NCBI GenBank assembly: GCA_002328035.1 | Contig: DCVL01000046.1 | Location: 5,088-69,087, forward strand | Length of the DNA: 64,000 nucleotides | Source: Geobacter sp. UBA2189 | Lineage (GTDB): Bacteria; Desulfobacterota; Desulfuromonadia; Geobacterales; Pseudopelobacteraceae | Reading direction: 5' to 3' | Shown here: positions 1-9,467 of the stretch, one piece after another | Position numbering within the stretch: position 1 is the stretch's first letter | Layout of the letters: each line of letters begins with the position of its first letter | Notes under the pieces: model-generated | What the model saw: the letters and a program-made list of their open reading frames with translations, nothing else | The model's database searches: none | What the model was told of the DNA's origin: nothing | Made by a program: the position numbers and the translations under genes

Positions 1-2
1 GT

Positions 3-227
3 TTCCAGCAGGTTGTAAACAAGAAAAAACCTGAGTCATTCACCTACAAAGGGATGCCAGCGCTTTATACTGATGCCATATCAGGACAGATCGCTATCAA
101 ATACGAAAAGTCCGGCAAGGTACTTTCTATTTCGCAAATGTCGCAATCGGGCAAAGGTAAAGGGCTATCAAAGGCTGAACTCATTAAACTTCTGGATACA
201 ATGAAACCGGAAAATATTTTGAAATAG
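3..227 (+). CDS. C-terminal part of an unknown protein, cut by window edge
   Basis: An open frame runs from the window edge to a TAG at 225-227 and encodes at least 74 residues; the start lies outside the window. The visible part is lysine-rich and polar (it includes YTDAISGQIAIKYEKSGKVL and ends KPENILK) with no membrane segment. No family was recognised. It lies 15 nt upstream of an exported-protein gene that has its own AAGGAG ribosome site, so it is probably the preceding member of the same operon of exported proteins. Because the N-terminus is missing, export of this protein cannot be judged. Confidence 0.6.
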   Translation, partial: FQQVVNKKKPESFTYKGMPALYTDAISGQIAIKYEKSGKVLSISQMSQSGKGKGLSKAELIKLLDTMKPENILK

Positions 228-242
228 CAAGGAGATACCAGA

Positions 243-938
243 ATGATTCGCCTTACCCTATGCAACTACCTTTTAATTATAACTTTGTTGTTTATTGTGG
301 GGTATTCCCCTGTTCTGGCACTTGAACCACCGGTAACGCAGCCAGCCAGTCAGTATACAACACCGGGCCACCTCCAGCCCACTATTATCAAATTTAACCG
401 CAACATGCCTCCGAACGCCCTTCAGGGAAAGCCAGATACTGATCTGGTAGAGCTTTCCAACGGCAAACGAATGAAAGTGGGCGATATCCGCCGTCTGTCT
501 GCTTTTTCTCAAAAAAAAGTGACAACACCACGCAAAGCTCTTGAATCAAGAGCTTTAAAACTGAAGCCAGCCCCAACGGGCGGAGTTGCTCTGCGCAGCA
601 AGACGGATCTACAGGCGGCAATGCAACGCCCTGACAACGATACCGTGATATTGCCATCCGGCAGGAGAACTACTGTTGCAATGCTGAAATTAGTTCAGCC
701 AAAAGTTGAAGAGCAGCGTAAGTTATTACGTCCGGCAGGCATTCTACGCCCCAACCTCTCCGGTCCGGCAGTCAGGATTGATGCAAATACTGACTGGTAT
801 GCCCTGCTAAAACAGCCTGACAGTACGGTTCTTGAAAACGCAAAAGGCAAAAGGATTAGCCTGGGTGAACTGAAGCAGACTCTTGCTAGTTCAGGCAAAC
901 AACCGTTAACCGCACCACACAATACATCAGGGCGATAG
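243..938 (+). CDS. Exported protein with three repeated PD..G(K/R)R motifs
   Basis: A 231-residue protein of unknown function, preceded by an AAGGAG ribosome site. Residues 1-27 form a signal peptide (hydrophobic run ending in a VLALE-type site). The mature part carries three copies of a short motif at about residues 62-83, 129-149 and 186-209: a PDxD/PDS start, then T or L-V, then SNGKR / PSGRR / AKGKR, then a hydrophobic LxxL end. This spacing suggests three small repeated units joined by basic, proline-rich linkers. It sits between two other exported-protein genes with 12-25 nt gaps, so co-transcription is likely. No family was recognised; function is open. Confidence 0.7.
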   Translation: MIRLTLCNYLLIITLLFIVGYSPVLALEPPVTQPASQYTTPGHLQPTIIKFNRNMPPNALQGKPDTDLVELSNGKRMKVGDIRRLSAFSQKKVTTPRKALESRALKLKPAPTGGVALRSKTDLQAAMQRPDNDTVILPSGRRTTVAMLKLVQPKVEEQRKLLRPAGILRPNLSGPAVRIDANTDWYALLKQPDSTVLENAKGKRISLGELKQTLASSGKQPLTAPHNTSGR

Positions 939-950
939 GGAGACACCACC

Positions 951-3485
951 ATGAAACCAAATGTCATCCTGTATCGCGCCATTATCATTTCTTTTCTTGC
1001 CTGCCTTGTTTCTACAGGTCTGCCACAGACAGCCAGGGCATCTGTTTTTGATAACGCCCTTTCAATCATAGAAGAGACACACCTTTTCCCAACTACTCAA
1101 CTTACACTCTTTAGTCAGTCAAAAGCATTTGTGGAATGTCTTGTCGATGCCGGCGGCAATGATCTAAAGGTAATTGCCTGTGTTGACCAATTCAACGACA
1201 CCCCATCCGGAAGTGCGGTTATTGAACAAGGCGGCATCCCGGACTGGTTTTTTACGCTGCTTGATCTCTACGTCTGCGTCAGTAATGATGACATCTGGTG
1301 TGCACTTTCCAAGCTGGGCGAGACGGTTTTCTGTATCTTGGCTCAGGTTATGGCGGAAGGTTATGACGTCTGCGGCCTGATTAAAGAACTGGCAGAACTT
1401 GGTGAAACGTTGCTGGATGCCGCTTCTGCGGTGGGAGAGTTTCTTGCTGATGCCGGAGAAACCATTGCAGATGCTGCCTCTGCTGCGTTATGCACTGTAG
1501 GCATCGGAGATTGCGGCAAGTCATCACCACCTGAAGTTCTGGTGTACCAATGGGTTTTTGCTCCCAAAGTGCGTGATGCAGTGGAGGCAAAAAAACTGGT
1601 AGACCCCTCCGCCTACACCACATTGTTCAACCTACTCAAAAACAACGCCTCACACAATACAGCTATTTACAGTGTTCCAAGTAAAAACTATGGCGGTATA
1701 ACATTTCCACCTGCAGTTGCATTTTCCAGCGCCGCAGTCGCTATCTCCGCTGGTAGTTTTGACAAGGCGGTTGATGCCAACTGGACATCATCTGTGGTAA
1801 ACACCGCGCTAGGAGAGCTGTCTACCCAACGTCACGCCTATAACAACCCCAATCAACTCCGGTTCTTGGTAAACAGTGCCACCACGGACTTTGAAACACT
1901 GCAACGCAGTAACCCTAATCTGAGAATTGACCAGAAACTGCCAGGTCTGATTATTGACCGCTGCACCAAAGAGTTTAGCGAGACCAGAAAATTTGCCCAT
2001 GTTGATCGCTGGATTTCAAGCCACCCGGCACAGACTGCCCAGTTGGGCAACCCCAAGACAAACCGTGACTGGTGTAACCAATTATGGGATCAGAACAAGC
2101 AGAGTTTTACACCAGCACTGCGCCAGTATGCTGCTGAACATTTTTGCCAGGGTATGTCCTGTACAACTCTTACCAAGTATCAATCGTGTGTTGCCTTAAT
2201 GAGCCTGGTTGGCCAACAGGCAACCTGTACGCCAACTAATCAGGTTGGTCGAGAAGCCGCAACTACAATTAGAACCGATTTGTTGAACCAGCGTTCACAG
2301 TTGCCCTGTAGTATCAGAAATGATAGCAAAGGTATTTCTCCGGCTACCGTTGATCTGGTCTGTAGCCGACCACCCTTGGGAAGTGCCTGTACCGCAACCT
2401 ATAAGCGTCTATTTACGACTCTGCCGGTCAGACTGGTAAACTGCATTGTAGAAGAACGCCCCGATTATACTGCCCAGAAGAACAGTTTCTATGCCACGGT
2501 CAAGGCACTGCAGCTGAGTAAAAGGTTTGCGATCAACCTAGACCAGATTGATCCGCTGGTTGCCCATATTGATGCCTCTAAAGAAGATTTAATGGCGGCT
2601 TTGCAACTGCCTGGAACTGATCCGGGTGCAGGCCGCGGTGAGGCAACGCGCATTACCCAGAACCTCCGTTACGAATATCAGTACAACGCTACCATTGATG
2701 GAGAGAACAGCCCGCTATACATCCGTGCCAGGGGTGCTGCAAATCAGTTAAGTTCCCAACAATCAGGAAATGCACAACAAGCCACCCACACACCGGTCGG
2801 CGGTTACCATTCCCCTGCTCAGACTGGCGGATCCAAAGTTGGTACCGGTCTTGATCGACAAGGCGGATTTACGAATCCTGGCAATCCTTACATGCAGCAG
2901 CAATCCAGCATTGGAAAGACTGCCGGTCAGGCAGCCCGGCACGGTGGAGTTGCATCCCAACAGGCCCAAGCCCGCACCATGACTCCGCCAGTTTCTGGCA
3001 AGCCAGACTTGATGGTTGTTCCACAGGTCAGAATTGGTAATAGCGCTGCCCAATGGGGCAGTACAATAAACTTAACTAACCAGCAGGTTCAGTCGGCAGG
3101 CAATGGATTTTGCAGTACAACCATCACCTATATGGTCAAGAATAATGGCTCAGCAGAAGCACCAGCGTTTTCCAGTACGCTCCTCAGTAGCAGTGCCACA
3201 AACCGCCCTTTACCTCAACAGTGGAACGCCATTGCCCAAGGAACCAGTCTGAGCAAAACAGAGCAGGTGCTGCTGCGTACCGGTCAGAACAGCCTGACAC
3301 TCCAGATCAATCAGGTGGGACAGGTGGATGAACTGAACAAGGCCAATAATCAGGCCAGTTTGCAGATTATTCTAAGCGGCGTCTGTCAGCCAATATATCA
3401 GCAACAGCAGCAACCGGTTCAAAGGCAGCTGCCTCAACGTCAAATGAAAACGACCGTTCCATCACGACAGCCAGGATTATTCTAA
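951..3485 (+). CDS. Large exported Cys-containing protein with C-terminal CARDB-like domain
   Basis: An 844-residue protein with a signal peptide (hydrophobic segment about residues 10-24, then a TARAS-type site). The central part is long, unrecognised and contains many paired cysteines consistent with an oxidised extracytoplasmic fold. The region around residues 590-675 is low-complexity, rich in Gln, Gly and Ser. Residues about 685-815 resemble a CARDB (cell adhesion related) Ig-like domain: it starts with PDLMVV and contains YMVKNNGSAEAPAF and a closing DELNKANNQASL segment, which is the typical CARDB layout. The C-terminal tail is Gln/Pro-rich. An adhesin or surface scaffold role is an inference from the CARDB-like fold and from the exported neighbours. 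Confidence 0.7.
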   Translation: MKPNVILYRAIIISFLACLVSTGLPQTARASVFDNALSIIEETHLFPTTQLTLFSQSKAFVECLVDAGGNDLKVIACVDQFNDTPSGSAVIEQGGIPDWFFTLLDLYVCVSNDDIWCALSKLGETVFCILAQVMAEGYDVCGLIKELAELGETLLDAASAVGEFLADAGETIADAASAALCTVGIGDCGKSSPPEVLVYQWVFAPKVRDAVEAKKLVDPSAYTTLFNLLKNNASHNTAIYSVPSKNYGGITFPPAVAFSSAAVAISAGSFDKAVDANWTSSVVNTALGELSTQRHAYNNPNQLRFLVNSATTDFETLQRSNPNLRIDQKLPGLIIDRCTKEFSETRKFAHVDRWISSHPAQTAQLGNPKTNRDWCNQLWDQNKQSFTPALRQYAAEHFCQGMSCTTLTKYQSCVALMSLVGQQATCTPTNQVGREAATTIRTDLLNQRSQLPCSIRNDSKGISPATVDLVCSRPPLGSACTATYKRLFTTLPVRLVNCIVEERPDYTAQKNSFYATVKALQLSKRFAINLDQIDPLVAHIDASKEDLMAALQLPGTDPGAGRGEATRITQNLRYEYQYNATIDGENSPLYIRARGAANQLSSQQSGNAQQATHTPVGGYHSPAQTGGSKVGTGLDRQGGFTNPGNPYMQQQSSIGKTAGQAARHGGVASQQAQARTMTPPVSGKPDLMVVPQVRIGNSAAQWGSTINLTNQQVQSAGNGFCSTTITYMVKNNGSAEAPAFSSTLLSSSATNRPLPQQWNAIAQGTSLSKTEQVLLRTGQNSLTLQINQVGQVDELNKANNQASLQIILSGVCQPIYQQQQQPVQRQLPQRQMKTTVPSRQPGLF

Positions 3486-3529
3486 GCACCACAGACTATG
3501 ACACATCACACCACAAGGAGAATGAAAAC

Positions 3530-4117
3530 ATGCTCAACACACACCACATCATCCTGACCGCGCTCATTACCATCGGTTTTTCAAGCGCTGCCTTCGCAGG
3601 ACCGACAGAAAAAATCACTATCACCATTGATAAGACGGTTAATCATGCTATTGACAGCACTAAGCCTTCCAAAAGACCTGGCAAAACGATTCAGGCTCCC
3701 AGCGGTGATATGGACGCCCATTTTATCAAAGCAGAAGAGTATTTTACTTCTGCACGACCGATAAAAAGCAGTGGATCAACTGAAGTAAGGATTTCCACCA
3801 TGATCACACCTCCTGCCGAGCAAAGTAAAGGTGAGGCGCAATTTATGGACAGCTACAAGGGTACTGAGTTCTGGACGAAAAACTTCTGGAAAACCCGTAT
3901 TGCTTCACAGGAAGATCTTAAAGTAGGTAAAACCATTGTCTACTGGGGTCGTTATGCCAAAAACCATGTCTATTTCGCACCACGTGATCAGAAAGAGGCT
4001 CGTAACGTATCGTGGAGACTTGCCAAGATCACTGACACCAGCGACCTGTTTAAGAATGAGGTAACAGTTGCCGGTAACAAAAAAGTTGCCGTTGATTCAA
4101 TAAGAGTTATCGAATAA
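3530..4117 (+). CDS. Small exported protein of unknown function
   Basis: A 195-residue protein preceded by AAGGAG. Residues 1-23 are a signal peptide ending SSAAFAG. The mature part has a conserved-looking core (YKGTEFWTKNFWKTRIAS, then DLKVGKTIVYWGRYAKN, then WRLAKITDTS) that reads as a compact mostly beta domain rich in aromatic residues, and a C-terminal VAVDSIRVIE strand. No family was recognised. It is the last gene of the left-hand exported-protein cluster; the next gene, a pyrophosphatase, lies 324 nt away and is unrelated. Confidence 0.65.
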   Translation: MLNTHHIILTALITIGFSSAAFAGPTEKITITIDKTVNHAIDSTKPSKRPGKTIQAPSGDMDAHFIKAEEYFTSARPIKSSGSTEVRISTMITPPAEQSKGEAQFMDSYKGTEFWTKNFWKTRIASQEDLKVGKTIVYWGRYAKNHVYFAPRDQKEARNVSWRLAKITDTSDLFKNEVTVAGNKKVAVDSIRVIE

Positions 4118-4441
4118 AGGTTAAAGGTATAATCGTGCTGCTTGTCAAACCCCATATCCTTGGCTCAGTCAATACCCGTCTGGCCAAGGATATTGGAGAT
4201 GCGGCAGAATGCAATATTTCTAAAGACTCACTCTTGATGCGTTCACAAAACCCCCAAAATATCCCTTTTCAGGCTTGCAAAATGCTTTATGTTCCCTACA
4301 GCCAAACTTTACATGCTTTTACTCCTTATATTCCGTGGGGTTCCTGTTTGTAGCTTTATTTTTTGAAAATCAGTTACTGTGGACGGCTGAATTCTGGCAT
4401 ATCACTACAAGTACAAGCTATACAGATAAAGGGAGTAGAAC
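4118..4441. other. Intergenic region with a long inverted repeat
   Basis: No convincing gene. An inverted repeat is at 4151-4164 and 4183-4196: the arm CCCATATCCTTGGC matches the reverse complement of the right arm at 12 of 14 positions, with an 18-nt loop. It follows the exported-protein cluster by about 35 nt and has no T-run, so it could be a weak terminator, an mRNA-end stabiliser or a protein site. The promoter of the downstream pyrophosphatase gene presumably lies in the second half; no clear -35/-10 pair was found. Confidence 0.4.
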
Positions 4442-6088
4442 ATGCATGAAAAAATTTATGTGATCGGTCATCGTAATCCCGACACAGACTCCATTGCTTC
4501 AGCTATCGCATATGCGGCTTTCAGGCATAGCCTCGGAGAGACCAACATTATTCCTGCCATGGCTGGCAGACCCAACCCCCAAACAAGTTATATTTTAGAA
4601 AGGTTGGGTATTGAACCACCACTGTACCTTGCTGATGTCCATCCCAAGGTACGCGACGTGGTTAAGCGTAGCCCTGTCACCGCTTTTGCAGATCTTCCGT
4701 TAAAGGCAGCGTTGGAACTTTTTCATCGTCATGCCATACGTGTTCTGCCGGTGATTGATCAGCAACAGATACCGCTGGGGCTGGTCTCTCTTCTCAAACT
4801 TTCCGAAAAGTACCTGGTAGCCGGTGCTGATCGGCGACGTGGTATTGACAGCTCATTGGTAGCTCTGTCCAGTAGCCTCGAGGCAACGGTGTTGGCCGGA
4901 AAACTCTCTGATCATGTCGAGCATTTGCACCTCTTCATCGGTGCAATGACGGAAAATTCCTTCAGCAAGCGGATTGATGGATACGATCCAGCCAGCTTAT
5001 TAATTCTGACTGGTGACCGTCCCTCTATCCAGCGCTCTGCCATTGAATCAGGTGTTAGGTTATTGGTGGTGACCGGTGGCCTTGAGGTTACGGAAGAGAT
5101 TATTGAGCTGGCCTCGCGACAGGGCGTTGTTCTACTTTCTACCCCCCACGACACCTCTACAGCGGCCTGGCTTGCACGGCTTTCTACGCCGCTTTCATGT
5201 TTTATTGAGCATAAGTTTGAGCGTATCGGAGTGAGCGAACCGCTAGAACATCTACGCCTGAAGCTGCTTCATTCCGGTGAGCCTGCTGTGATTGCGGTCG
5301 AGGAGGATGGAACCGTTGCCGGTATTGCCACCAAGTCCTCACTTCTGACGCCATTGCCATATGCCCTTATACTGGTTGATCACAATGAGTTGTCCCAGGC
5401 CGTTCCGGGAGCTGAATCTGTTGAGATACTTGCCATTATTGACCACCACAAACTTGGTAATCCTCCAACCAACCAGCCTATCACGTTTATGGCAGCTCCG
5501 CTGGGGAGCACCTGTTCCATTGTCGCCGGCCTCTACCGTGAGCGGGGTATGGAGCCGGAACAATCAATTGCTGCCCTGTTGCTGGCCGGCATTATCTCAG
5601 ACACCGTAATTCTAAAATCTCCTACTACAACAGGCAGGGATCGTAAACTGGCAGCCTGGCTTGAATCGTTAGCTGGACTTGACCATCTCGCCTTCGGACG
5701 TGATATTTTTTCCTCCTGCAGCGGTTTTTCAGCTCATGATTCTATTGAAAAAGCCGTTCGATCAGATTTTAAACAGTTTAATGCAGGTGAAATGAGGTTT
5801 GGCGTCGGTCAGGTTGAGGTTGTCGGATTCGACGAATTTTCGGGAGTGAAAGAACAGCTTCGTACAATTTTAGGGCAGATTAAAGAGAGTGACAAGCTTG
5901 ACATGGTTGGGTTAATGGTTACTGATATCTACAGTGAGACCACACTGTTTCTGGCAGAAGGAATGAATGAACTTGCCCATTTGATGGGGTATCCCCAACA
6001 AGAGCCGCACCTGTATGAGCTTAAGGGTGTCATGTCACGCAAGAAACAGATGATACCCCATCTTTTGAAGGTACTGGGGGCGTTATAG
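4442..6088 (+). CDS. Manganese-dependent inorganic pyrophosphatase with CBS and DRTGG domains
   Basis: A 548-residue family II pyrophosphatase (DHH superfamily) that hydrolyses pyrophosphate to two phosphates in the cytoplasm. The N-terminal DHH part begins at residue 6 with VIGHRNPDTDS; the DHH motif itself (IIDHHKLGNP) is near residue 335, followed by the DHHA2 domain to the end. Between them lies a regulatory insert: CBS domain 1 (about 70-125), a DRTGG domain (about 140-245) and CBS domain 2 (about 250-305). This is the layout of CBS-pyrophosphatases, in which adenine nucleotides (and diadenosine polyphosphates when DRTGG is present) tune activity. Ribosome site GGGAG at the start. Stand-alone transcription is likely. 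Confidence 0.93.
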   Translation: MHEKIYVIGHRNPDTDSIASAIAYAAFRHSLGETNIIPAMAGRPNPQTSYILERLGIEPPLYLADVHPKVRDVVKRSPVTAFADLPLKAALELFHRHAIRVLPVIDQQQIPLGLVSLLKLSEKYLVAGADRRRGIDSSLVALSSSLEATVLAGKLSDHVEHLHLFIGAMTENSFSKRIDGYDPASLLILTGDRPSIQRSAIESGVRLLVVTGGLEVTEEIIELASRQGVVLLSTPHDTSTAAWLARLSTPLSCFIEHKFERIGVSEPLEHLRLKLLHSGEPAVIAVEEDGTVAGIATKSSLLTPLPYALILVDHNELSQAVPGAESVEILAIIDHHKLGNPPTNQPITFMAAPLGSTCSIVAGLYRERGMEPEQSIAALLLAGIISDTVILKSPTTTGRDRKLAAWLESLAGLDHLAFGRDIFSSCSGFSAHDSIEKAVRSDFKQFNAGEMRFGVGQVEVVGFDEFSGVKEQLRTILGQIKESDKLDMVGLMVTDIYSETTLFLAEGMNELAHLMGYPQQEPHLYELKGVMSRKKQMIPHLLKVLGAL

Positions 6089-6273
6089 AGCCATAATTAA
6101 ACGGGTGGCCATTGACACGTCGGATTTTGGAAGGTTCTCAAAGAGAGAACAGGTTTTACCTTGCCCTTCCCCATCAAACCGTGTTTACAGTTTTGCATCA
6201 CTGATTCCAGTATCTATGATTACAGCAGTCAGTTACCGTTTTTTGATTTTTTGTTGTTCACAAGCAGGGCAAA

Positions 6274-7308
6274 ATGCGGCATAGTTCGATTATGGAACGT
6301 GCTATTACACCTGAAAAAAGTGAAGATGATCTCCAGTTTGATGCTACCCTGCGTCCACGCACCCTTCAAGATTATGTTGGTCAAAAAAAAATCAGAGAGA
6401 ATCTCAAGCTGTTTATAGATGCCGCAAGAGGTCGTTCTGAAGCGCTTGATCATGTCCTGCTTTACGGACCGCCTGGTCTTGGCAAGACAACTCTGGCCAA
6501 TATTATTGCATCTGAAATGGGGGTCAATATAAAGTCCACCTCTGGTCCTGTAATTGAACGTCCAGGTGATCTTGCAGCCATTTTAACAAACCTTGAACCT
6601 CATGATGTGCTTTTTATTGATGAAATCCACCGCCTCTCTCATGTTGTAGAGGAGATACTTTATCCGGCGATGGAAGATTTTCAGCTGGATATAATAATCG
6701 GTCAGGGACCCAGCGCGCGCAGCATCAAACTGGACTTACCAAGATTTACTCTGGTTGGCGCCACAACACGTGCCGGACTTCTTTCATCCCCATTGCGAGA
6801 TCGTTTTGGTGTTATTTCTCGCCTCGAATTCTACACATTCGAAGAGCTCTCTTCTATTGTTACACGTTCTGCACGAATCTTAGGGATCTCTATTGACAAA
6901 GAAGGCTCTCTTGAGCTTGCCCGTCGCAGCAGAGGTACACCACGAATAGCAAACCGCCTCTTAAGGCGTGTCAGGGATTATGCGCAGGTGAGAGCTGACG
7001 GGATAATAACAATAACAGTTGTTAAGGACACGCTACTGATGCTTGAAATTGACGAGATGGGTTTTGACCAGATGGATCGGATGATACTTCTTACAATCAT
7101 TGATAAATTTGGCGGTGGCCCTGTCGGACTTGACACTATTAGCGCAGCCATATCAGAAGAGAGTGATACTATCGAGGATGTTTATGAACCATTCCTTATT
7201 CAGAATGGATTTTTGAATCGGACTCCCAGGGGTCGTGTTGCCACTCCTGCAGCGTATAGACACTTTGGCCGGCTTGTGCCTGAACTGCCACAGGGAACTC
7301 TTTTTTGA
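6274..7308 (+). CDS. ruvB: Holliday junction branch migration ATPase RuvB
   Basis: A 344-residue AAA+ motor that with RuvA drives branch migration of Holliday junctions. Walker A GPPGLGKT is at residues 65-72, Walker B FIDEIH at 114-119, followed by sensor 1 (GATTRAG), the SPLRDRFG arginine-finger region and the C-terminal winged helix. Length matches the family. Two starts are possible: ATG at 6274 (weak upstream AGCAGGGC) or ATG at 6292, giving MERAITPEKS, closer to usual RuvB N-termini. The usual neighbours ruvC and ruvA are not in the window; instead a pyrophosphatase gene precedes it. The stop overlaps the start of the next gene (TGATG), so the two are translationally coupled. Confidence 0.96.
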   Translation: MRHSSIMERAITPEKSEDDLQFDATLRPRTLQDYVGQKKIRENLKLFIDAARGRSEALDHVLLYGPPGLGKTTLANIIASEMGVNIKSTSGPVIERPGDLAAILTNLEPHDVLFIDEIHRLSHVVEEILYPAMEDFQLDIIIGQGPSARSIKLDLPRFTLVGATTRAGLLSSPLRDRFGVISRLEFYTFEELSSIVTRSARILGISIDKEGSLELARRSRGTPRIANRLLRRVRDYAQVRADGIITITVVKDTLLMLEIDEMGFDQMDRMILLTIIDKFGGGPVGLDTISAAISEESDTIEDVYEPFLIQNGFLNRTPRGRVATPAAYRHFGRLVPELPQGTLF

Positions 7309-7988
7309 TGCTTAAACAACAAGCACTTGATCTACCTGTAAATCCACGTTACAGCTTTGAAACCTTTGTTCAGTGCGATGGTAATAGTACAGCGCTTGAA
7401 TTCAGCCGAAAACTTGCAGATCCATCAGAACCTGAAAATCTGCTTTACCTGTACGGCCCTGCCGGTTCTGGAAAGACCCATCTTCTTAATGCTATAGGTG
7501 GCAAGCTTTGCGGCAATAGCTACAATATCCTATCATGCCAAGATCTTAAAATTCCAATAAACGTCGATAGTGCTTGCCTTCTGGTTGACGATCTTGAACA
7601 GATGCCTGACAACCCTGATCTGCGTAACGCATTGTGGGAAGAGTTTAACCATTATTATGCCAAAGGCCATATCCTGGCTTTTGCAGGTCGCTTGCCTCCC
7701 AGAGATATTCCTAATATTGATGAGCATCTTGTTTCACGTCTTCTCTGGGGACTTGTTGCGCATCTTGATGTATCGGATGAACATTCCCGTTATATGCTTA
7801 TCCTTAAACTTGCCCAGGATCGCCATATTTTGATACCTGACGATGTTATATCCTGGCTTCTCAGCGTATTGCCTCGTGATGTGGGCTCGTTGCTTGAAGC
7901 TTCTGACGCCCTGTATCGGGCTGCTTTGCAGCACAAATGCCGAATAAATCTGCGCCTTGCCAAAGAACTTTTTATAACGAAACCTTAA
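7308..7988 (+). CDS. DnaA/Hda-like AAA+ ATPase
   Basis: A 226-residue protein resembling the ATPase half of DnaA without its DNA-binding domain IV, as in Hda (regulatory inactivator of DnaA) and DnaA-related chromosome proteins. It begins with an LDLPVNPRYSFETFV segment typical of DnaA/Hda. Walker A GPAGSGKT is at residues 50-57 and the Walker B segment CLLVDDLEQ at 90-98. The ATG at 7308 shares its A with the ruvB stop codon; an upstream TTG at 7305 is less likely. The A of the ATG inside TGATG implies coupling to ruvB. Role in replication control is inferred from the family; a beta-clamp binding motif was only tentatively seen near the N-terminus (QQALDLP). Confidence 0.8.
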   Translation: MLKQQALDLPVNPRYSFETFVQCDGNSTALEFSRKLADPSEPENLLYLYGPAGSGKTHLLNAIGGKLCGNSYNILSCQDLKIPINVDSACLLVDDLEQMPDNPDLRNALWEEFNHYYAKGHILAFAGRLPPRDIPNIDEHLVSRLLWGLVAHLDVSDEHSRYMLILKLAQDRHILIPDDVISWLLSVLPRDVGSLLEASDALYRAALQHKCRINLRLAKELFITKP

Positions 7989-8063
7989 ATATATGAAAAA
8001 TTTCTTACAATTGAATAAACGATTTCTTATCGTAAAAAAAGTACCCATAGAACTTCCACTGCA

Positions 8064-9377
8064 ATGAAATCCCCTGAAGAGATAGAGCTGGCAAAAAAAC
8101 GCCGTGAACTGGCTGAATTGCTTGAAGAACAATCGCTGATTGAGCGTGAGCTGGCTGCGATAAAGGCTGAGATCCGTATATTTGAGCGTTCATATGAACA
8201 GATGCTTGGGGGGCGGATTACTGAACTGGAACAGTTCGAGTGGGAGATCAGCGGATTATTGGGGTCGGGAGAAACTGAAGAAGAACACCAGAAATATTTT
8301 TATACGGCTGATCATGAAATATCCAGAAGACCGGTACACAGAACTACATTGCTGGATGATGACCCCGAAACCAGCAGTTTGAATGAAGAAAAGAACCTAA
8401 AGTCGCTGTACAGAGATGTTGCCAAAACAATTCACCCCGATCTGGCTTCTGATGATCATGAACGTTTCAGAAGACAGGATTTTATGGCGCAGGCAAATCT
8501 GGCTTATCATGAGGGGGATCGTGCAGGTTTACAGCAGATTTTAAAGGAATGGATGCTTGGTCCTAAAACTGCGAAAGGTCTTGATATTGGAGCGGAACTT
8601 ATCAGATTGATTCGCCAGATTGCTCAAACCAGACTAACTATAAAAGAACTAACTAAAAAGATCGAAGAGTTACGCAGATCCGATATTTATCGCTTCAGGC
8701 AACGGGTTGATGATGCTTTAATGGATGGCATTGACCTTCTGGCTGAAATGTCAACCACTGTTGACCTTGATATATCTAAAGCAAGAAAACGTCTTGCAAT
8801 GCTGCGCGGTGAAGAGGAGGTACAGGAGGATCGCAGTACACCTCCGCTAAAAAGCCGTGTCATCAGGTTTCCCTCAAAAAAATCATTCGGAACGGTTTAC
8901 TTAAGGTCGTTAAAATCTGTTGACTACAGGGATTGGCAAAAACTCGGTGCTGCAAAGGGGATACGTGAAATCCCTCTGGACAGGGCTGTGAGGCTTGACC
9001 TCCGTGGTAACGAAACATCAGCAATTGAACTTCTTGGTCTGCTTCAGCCTAATGACCTGCAGGCATTATTCCTTTATGATATAGACAATAAGGCACTATC
9101 TGGAATCTGCCATCTTGCAGGCCTGGAAGAACTGTATCTCTCAAATACGACTGTATCTGATGAGGGATTGAAAAATCTTGATTGCCTGCCCAATCTAAAA
9201 CGTCTTTATCTATACCATTCAGAGATTACCGATAAGGGTCTGCCAAACATATATCCGCTTACATGGCTGCGCTATATAACTTTCAGCGGTACCAAGGTAA
9301 CCGAAAAAGGGTTGGCAGCATTAAGGGCTGCACTTCCAAACTGCAAGGTTATCACATTTAAATGGCGCTATGAATAA
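8064..9377 (+). CDS. J-domain protein with N-terminal coiled coil and C-terminal leucine-rich repeats
   Basis: A 437-residue protein. Residues 1-65 are highly charged and predicted coiled coil (KKRRELAELLEEQSLIEREL). Residues about 110-165 resemble a J domain: LYRDVAKTIHPDLASDD holds the HPD tripeptide (124-126), the element that stimulates DnaK-type chaperones. A second charged helical region covers about 185-270. Residues about 300-437 contain leucine-rich repeats with the phrases LEELYLSNTTVSDEGLKNL, LKRLYLYHSEITDKGLPNI and LRYITFSGTKVTEKGLAAL, the ~23-residue type found in LRR/AMN1-like proteins. It probably brings a Hsp70 to a partner bound by the LRR; the partner is unknown. It follows the Hda-like gene by 75 nt. 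Confidence 0.75.
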   Translation: MKSPEEIELAKKRRELAELLEEQSLIERELAAIKAEIRIFERSYEQMLGGRITELEQFEWEISGLLGSGETEEEHQKYFYTADHEISRRPVHRTTLLDDDPETSSLNEEKNLKSLYRDVAKTIHPDLASDDHERFRRQDFMAQANLAYHEGDRAGLQQILKEWMLGPKTAKGLDIGAELIRLIRQIAQTRLTIKELTKKIEELRRSDIYRFRQRVDDALMDGIDLLAEMSTTVDLDISKARKRLAMLRGEEEVQEDRSTPPLKSRVIRFPSKKSFGTVYLRSLKSVDYRDWQKLGAAKGIREIPLDRAVRLDLRGNETSAIELLGLLQPNDLQALFLYDIDNKALSGICHLAGLEELYLSNTTVSDEGLKNLDCLPNLKRLYLYHSEITDKGLPNIYPLTWLRYITFSGTKVTEKGLAALRAALPNCKVITFKWRYE

Positions 9378-9467
9378 TCATATAAGTGCTTGCAAAGCAA
9401 ATGGAATATCGGTACTGTACTCGACACACTTGATATAAGAGATTACTAACAAGGAGTTAACTGCTGC

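Noticed and set aside
4135..4353. 72-codon frame between the exported cluster and the pyrophosphatase gene
   Set aside because: No ribosome site, spans the inverted repeat, no protein-like pattern.
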